From contig JAQGOE010000119.1 of assembly GCA_028293725.1 (NCBI GenBank), positions 37,692 to 101,691 of the forward strand: a stretch of 64,000 nt of DNA, written 5' to 3'. The notes beneath the pieces were generated by a model, which made no database searches, was not told the origin of the DNA, and saw nothing but the letters and a program-made list of their open reading frames with translations. This document shows positions 60,885-64,000 of the stretch, piece after piece. The DNA is from Gammaproteobacteria bacterium. GTDB lineage: Bacteria; Pseudomonadota; Gammaproteobacteria; Steroidobacterales; Steroidobacteraceae. How positions within the stretch are numbered: position 1 is the first letter of the stretch; each line of letters starts with the position of its first letter. The position numbers and the translations under genes are program-made.

Positions 60885-62206
60885 GCGACACGGTCGCGGC
60901 CGCTCCGCCGCAGCCGACCTGGTTCGGTCAGCCGAAGGGCCTGACGATCCTGTTTCTAACGCAGATGTGGGAGCAGTTCTCCTACTACGGCATGCGTGCG
61001 CTGCTGGTCTATTACATGACCCGCGAGCTGCTGTTAGGTCAGGAGAAGTCGTCCCTCATCTACGGCGCCTACACGGCGACAGCGTATTTCACACCCATCT
61101 TCGGCGGAATTATCGCGGATCGCTGGCTCGGCAAACGGCGTGCGGTGATCGTGGGTGCCGCTACCATGGCCGCGGGACATTTTATGATGTCCTTCGACGC
61201 CCTCTTCTACGTAGCCCTCGCCACGATCGCCTTGGGTAATGGGCTGTATCTGCCGAGCCTGCCGAGCCAGATCAACGACTTGTATGCGGCCAGCGACCCG
61301 CGACGCGCTCGCGCTTACAACATCTATTACGTCGGTATCAACCTGGGGGGCTTCCTCGCACCTCTGGTGTGCGGAACACTCGGCGAGATCTACGGCTGGC
61401 ATGTAGGATTCGCCGCGGCAGGTGTCGGCATGTTGGCCGGCCTCGCGATCTATCTCCTCGGCAGCGCCTATCTACCCCACCGGGAACCACTCCCCGCACG
61501 CGTTGTATCCACCGGCTCCGCGTCCACCAGCTCTGCACAAGCGCACGCCGAGAGGCGCCGCAACCGCTCGACATTCACTCTGCTGTTCGGCATCGGCATC
61601 GCTGTCACAGTCTTTCGCGGCGCCTACGAGCAGGTCGGCAACACGGTGGCTCTCTGGTCGGACATTGGCGTCACACGCCAGGCCGGCTCGCTGATTATTC
61701 CCGTGACATGGTTCCAGTCCCTCAACCCGATGTTGGTGTTCCTCATGACCCCAGCGCTCCTGGCATACTGGCGCAGACGCGCCGACCGAGGCTTCGAGCC
61801 GCCGGCAACGCGTCGGATGGCCCTTGGAGCACTCATTGTGGCCGTATCGTATGCACTCCTCGCGGGAGTTGCCGCCCACGCCGGTCAAGAGCGGGTCAAT
61901 TGGCTCTGGCTGGTCCTGTTCTTCGCCATTTTCACTTTCGGCGAGTTGCACATCCTCCCGACCGGGCTGGGTCTGTTCGCGCGCCTTGCCCCACCGCGCT
62001 TTGCCGCCACCACCGTGGCCGCCTGGTTCCTGGTGATGTGTACTGGCAACCTGTGCGCGGGAGCAGTCGGCACCCTGTGGAGCTCGACGTCGCACGCCAC
62101 TTTTTTTGCCCTTCTTGCGCTACTGGCAACAGTGGCTGCCCTCCTATTGCTTACGCTGGGCCGCCTCACCGGGCACCCCGACATCCAACAGGCCGACAAA
62201 CCATGA
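60881..62206 (+). CDS. POT-family proton-coupled peptide transporter
   Basis: This 441-residue inner-membrane transporter has about 12 helices. Family signatures are TQMWEQFSYYGMRALLVYYM (helix 1 region of the POT family), FGGIIADRWLGKRRAVIVGA and YNIYYVGINLGGFLAPLVCG. It should import di- or tripeptides, here probably products of the operon's serine hydrolases. Both ends overlap neighbours (ATGA with dgcA and with the next hydrolase), so synthesis is coupled. It is slightly shorter than many POT members (about 460-500). Confidence 0.9.
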   Translation: MSDTVAAAPPQPTWFGQPKGLTILFLTQMWEQFSYYGMRALLVYYMTRELLLGQEKSSLIYGAYTATAYFTPIFGGIIADRWLGKRRAVIVGAATMAAGHFMMSFDALFYVALATIALGNGLYLPSLPSQINDLYAASDPRRARAYNIYYVGINLGGFLAPLVCGTLGEIYGWHVGFAAAGVGMLAGLAIYLLGSAYLPHREPLPARVVSTGSASTSSAQAHAERRRNRSTFTLLFGIGIAVTVFRGAYEQVGNTVALWSDIGVTRQAGSLIIPVTWFQSLNPMLVFLMTPALLAYWRRRADRGFEPPATRRMALGALIVAVSYALLAGVAAHAGQERVNWLWLVLFFAIFTFGELHILPTGLGLFARLAPPRFAATTVAAWFLVMCTGNLCAGAVGTLWSSTSHATFFALLALLATVAALLLLTLGRLTGHPDIQQADKP

Positions 62207-63831
62207 GACCAGCCATGACACGAGCCAAGAGACCAGCCCGGTCACGACCCGCGAATCGGCTCACCGGCACCGCGGCCGCCCTGTTGGTTTCCGCCTTCGC
62301 ATGCGCGGCACCCCCGTCCGGATTCGAGCACCGGGTAGCGACCCTGCGCGCGCAGGCCGGCATCCCGGGTATGGCCGTGGCGATCGTCGAAAACGACGCC
62401 GTCACGTTTGCCAAAGGCTTTGGTACCCAGGCGCTGGGTAAACCCGAAGCCGTCGATGCCGATACCCTGTTTCAAACAGGCTCGACCGGCAAGGCTTTCA
62501 CCGTTGCCGCCCTGGGCATCCTGGTGGACGCAGGCAAACTCTCCTGGGACGACAAAGTCACCGACCGGTTGCCCGGCTTCCAGATGTATGACCCCTGGGT
62601 CACTCGCGAGATGACCATCCGCGACCTGCTGGTCCATCGCAGCGGCCTCGGACTGGGCGAAGGCGACCTGCTCTTCGTGCCGCGCACGAATCTCAGCCGC
62701 ACCGAGTCGGTGAGACGGTTGCGGTATCTGAAGCCTGCAACCAGCTTTCGCAGTGGCTTTGCCTACGACAACGTTCTCTACATGGTGGCCGGCCAACTCA
62801 TCGAGGCTGTGACGGGCGAGACGTGGGAGAAATTCACCGCCGAGCACGTGCTACGGGCGGCCGGTATGTTGCATTCCACGACCTCCGAGGAAGCACGGTT
62901 GGCCACCGTAAACCGGGCCCAACCCCACGCGCGGATGAACGGCGGACTACGCGGCGCCGGCGACCAGGAGCTCCTCGACGAGCGCGACGGCCTAGGCCGC
63001 AACGGCGCGCCAGCGGGCGGCTTGGCGGTCAGCGCGAATGACATGGCGCGCTGGCTGCTGATTCAACTTCACGATGGAGAGTTGCCCGAACATTCGGGTC
63101 GCTTGTTTTCCGAGGCCGCGCACCGTGAGATGTGGACGCCGGTCGTCCCGCAACCAATATCTCCAAAGTCGGGAGTGCTAAAGCCGACGGAGCCAAAGTT
63201 TAGCGAGTACGCACTCGGTTGGGATGTCCAGGAATACCGGGGCGCGAAGATCGTGTGGCACGGGGGTGCGGTATTCGGGTTTCTCACAGCCGTGGTGCTG
63301 ATACCGGACAAACACGTCGGATTCGCCATCGAGATCAACAGCGAGGACCGCGAAGTCGTCCTAGGCCTGATGTACGAACTCCTGGATCACTACCTGGGCT
63401 TGCCGAAGACGGACTGGCCCGCCATCTACCGGGCGGAGACGCAACGCAAGGTCGCCGAAGCCCTGACCGAACTCGCCAAGCAGACCGCGCAGCCGGCCGC
63501 GGTAGGTCCCTCCCTACCGTTGGAACGTTACGCGGGCACCTACACCGACGCCTGGTACGGCAATATCGAAATCACGGTGGTGAACGGCAAGCTGACAATC
63601 GATTTTAAATCCACCCCCCGGATGACAGGCACACTCGAACACTGGCAGTACGACAGCTTCGTTACTCAGTTCACCGACAAATCCATCGAGCCCGCTCATG
63701 TGACTTTCAACCTCGACGCCGACGGCAAGGTCGAGCGCATCAGCCTCAAGGCGGTATCGCCCCTCGCCGACTTCAGCTATGACTATCAGGACCTGACGTT
63801 CACGCCTGCGAAACCCGGGCAACGCTCATGA
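62203..63831 (+). CDS. Exported serine hydrolase with C-terminal DUF3471-type domain
   Basis: This 542-residue protein has an N-terminal export signal (TGTAAALLVSAFACA), an intact beta-lactamase-class-C-type active site (Ser94-Lys97 in STGK; YDN in FAYDNVLY; HGG in VWHGGAVF) and a C-terminal beta domain starting LERYAGTYTDAWYGNIEITV, which resembles DUF3471. It differs from the two 649-residue hydrolases in having no C-terminal membrane helices, so it should be free in the periplasm or secreted. Probable function is cleaving D-amino-acid peptides, complementing the anchored hydrolase. Start ATG at 62203 overlaps the transporter stop; 62215 is possible. Confidence 0.9.
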   Translation: MRPAMTRAKRPARSRPANRLTGTAAALLVSAFACAAPPSGFEHRVATLRAQAGIPGMAVAIVENDAVTFAKGFGTQALGKPEAVDADTLFQTGSTGKAFTVAALGILVDAGKLSWDDKVTDRLPGFQMYDPWVTREMTIRDLLVHRSGLGLGEGDLLFVPRTNLSRTESVRRLRYLKPATSFRSGFAYDNVLYMVAGQLIEAVTGETWEKFTAEHVLRAAGMLHSTTSEEARLATVNRAQPHARMNGGLRGAGDQELLDERDGLGRNGAPAGGLAVSANDMARWLLIQLHDGELPEHSGRLFSEAAHREMWTPVVPQPISPKSGVLKPTEPKFSEYALGWDVQEYRGAKIVWHGGAVFGFLTAVVLIPDKHVGFAIEINSEDREVVLGLMYELLDHYLGLPKTDWPAIYRAETQRKVAEALTELAKQTAQPAAVGPSLPLERYAGTYTDAWYGNIEITVVNGKLTIDFKSTPRMTGTLEHWQYDSFVTQFTDKSIEPAHVTFNLDADGKVERISLKAVSPLADFSYDYQDLTFTPAKPGQRS

Positions 63832-63908
63832 CACTCTCTGGCGACAACCTGCCGACTTGCGTTATCGTATCCCAGCCACAGACGGGCGCATAACAAAAAG
63901 GAACGACC

Positions 63909-64000
63909 ATGCGCGGGCCTCTCATCCTGGTTCTGCTGACCCTCGCTTTGCCGCCCCGGCTGGTACACGCGGAGGCTTTTGACGCCGCCAAGGCGTTCGG
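63909..64000 (+). CDS. Exported protein, 3' end outside window (partial)
   Basis: AAGGA lies six bases upstream of the ATG at 63909, and about 30 codons are present. The first 23 residues form a signal peptide (LILVLLTLALPPRLVHA), followed by EAFDAAKAF. It is 77 bp from the previous gene on the same strand, so it may belong to the same operon. The function cannot be determined. Confidence 0.7.
   Translation, partial: MRGPLILVLLTLALPPRLVHAEAFDAAKAF

Noticed and set aside
61369..62202. Apparent 5' extension of the last serine hydrolase
   Set aside because: The frame is open through the transporter gene, but the extension is Arg/His/Pro-rich. The ATG at 62203 overlaps the transporter stop and starts a signal peptide.

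Overview
This 64 kb, high-GC bacterial window carries about 48 protein genes in tight operons, with no RNA genes, IS elements or CRISPR arrays that I could see. The gene content (TonB-dependent receptor, Tat-type leader, LytS/LytTR pair, complete proteobacterial type VI secretion system, esterase/SDR/thiolase operon) suggests a Gammaproteobacterium, perhaps of the Steroidobacteraceae/Nevskiales type. That placement is inference, not a measured taxonomic call.

Layout. (1) 1-8.1 kb: two small methyltransferases around a membrane protein, an AlkD-type DNA repair protein, a GAF-GAF-PAS-GGDEF-EAL cyclic-di-GMP protein, a VIT1/CCC1-type metal transporter and an amidase. (2) 8.2-16.2 kb: a secreted VOC protein, a TetR regulator with a clear palindromic operator, and the operon it probably controls (secreted carboxylesterase, SDR dehydrogenase, thiolase). 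These are followed by a secreted metallo-beta-lactamase-fold hydrolase, a double GFA-domain protein and a LysR regulator. (3) 16.3-42.8 kb: a complete type VI secretion locus. All core genes are on the minus strand in the order tssA-B-C-hcp-tssE-F-G-clpV-vgrG, then tagH2-tssJ-L-M-tagF-tagH1-tssK-pppA-ppkA-small ORF. One plus-strand gene (30347-30955) sits convergent to vgrG and encodes a candidate cysteine hydrolase effector. No PAAR gene is present. (4) 43.0-48.7 kb: a plus-strand regulatory island with an OmpR-type response regulator, a di-heme cytochrome c peroxidase, a large histidine kinase and a winged-helix/STAND ATPase that seems to lack its C-terminal half. (5) 48.7-53.4 kb: a minus-strand pair (membrane-anchored serine hydrolase plus secreted bactofilin-like protein), divergent from a LytS/LytTR two-component pair. 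The space between them holds two AlgR/LytTR-type sites 21 bp apart. (6) 53.5-64 kb: an XRE-cupin regulator divergent from an operon with overlapping start and stop codons: Tat-leader miniprotein, TonB receptor, DgcN, serine hydrolase, DgcA, POT peptide transporter, second serine hydrolase and a truncated secreted protein.

How it fits together. The TPP-type regulators (PpkA, PppA, TagH/Fha, TagF) imply post-translational control of the secretion system. The last operon looks like a complete route for taking up and degrading D-glutamate-containing peptides: outer-membrane import, D-peptide hydrolysis, inner-membrane uptake, then conversion of D-Glu via N-acetyl-D-Glu to N-acetyl-L-Glu. Its membrane serine hydrolase has a 649-residue paralogue, exactly the same length, in the LytTR-flanked pair. 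This raises the possibility that cell-wall attack, cell-wall sensing and D-amino-acid scavenging are linked in this organism.
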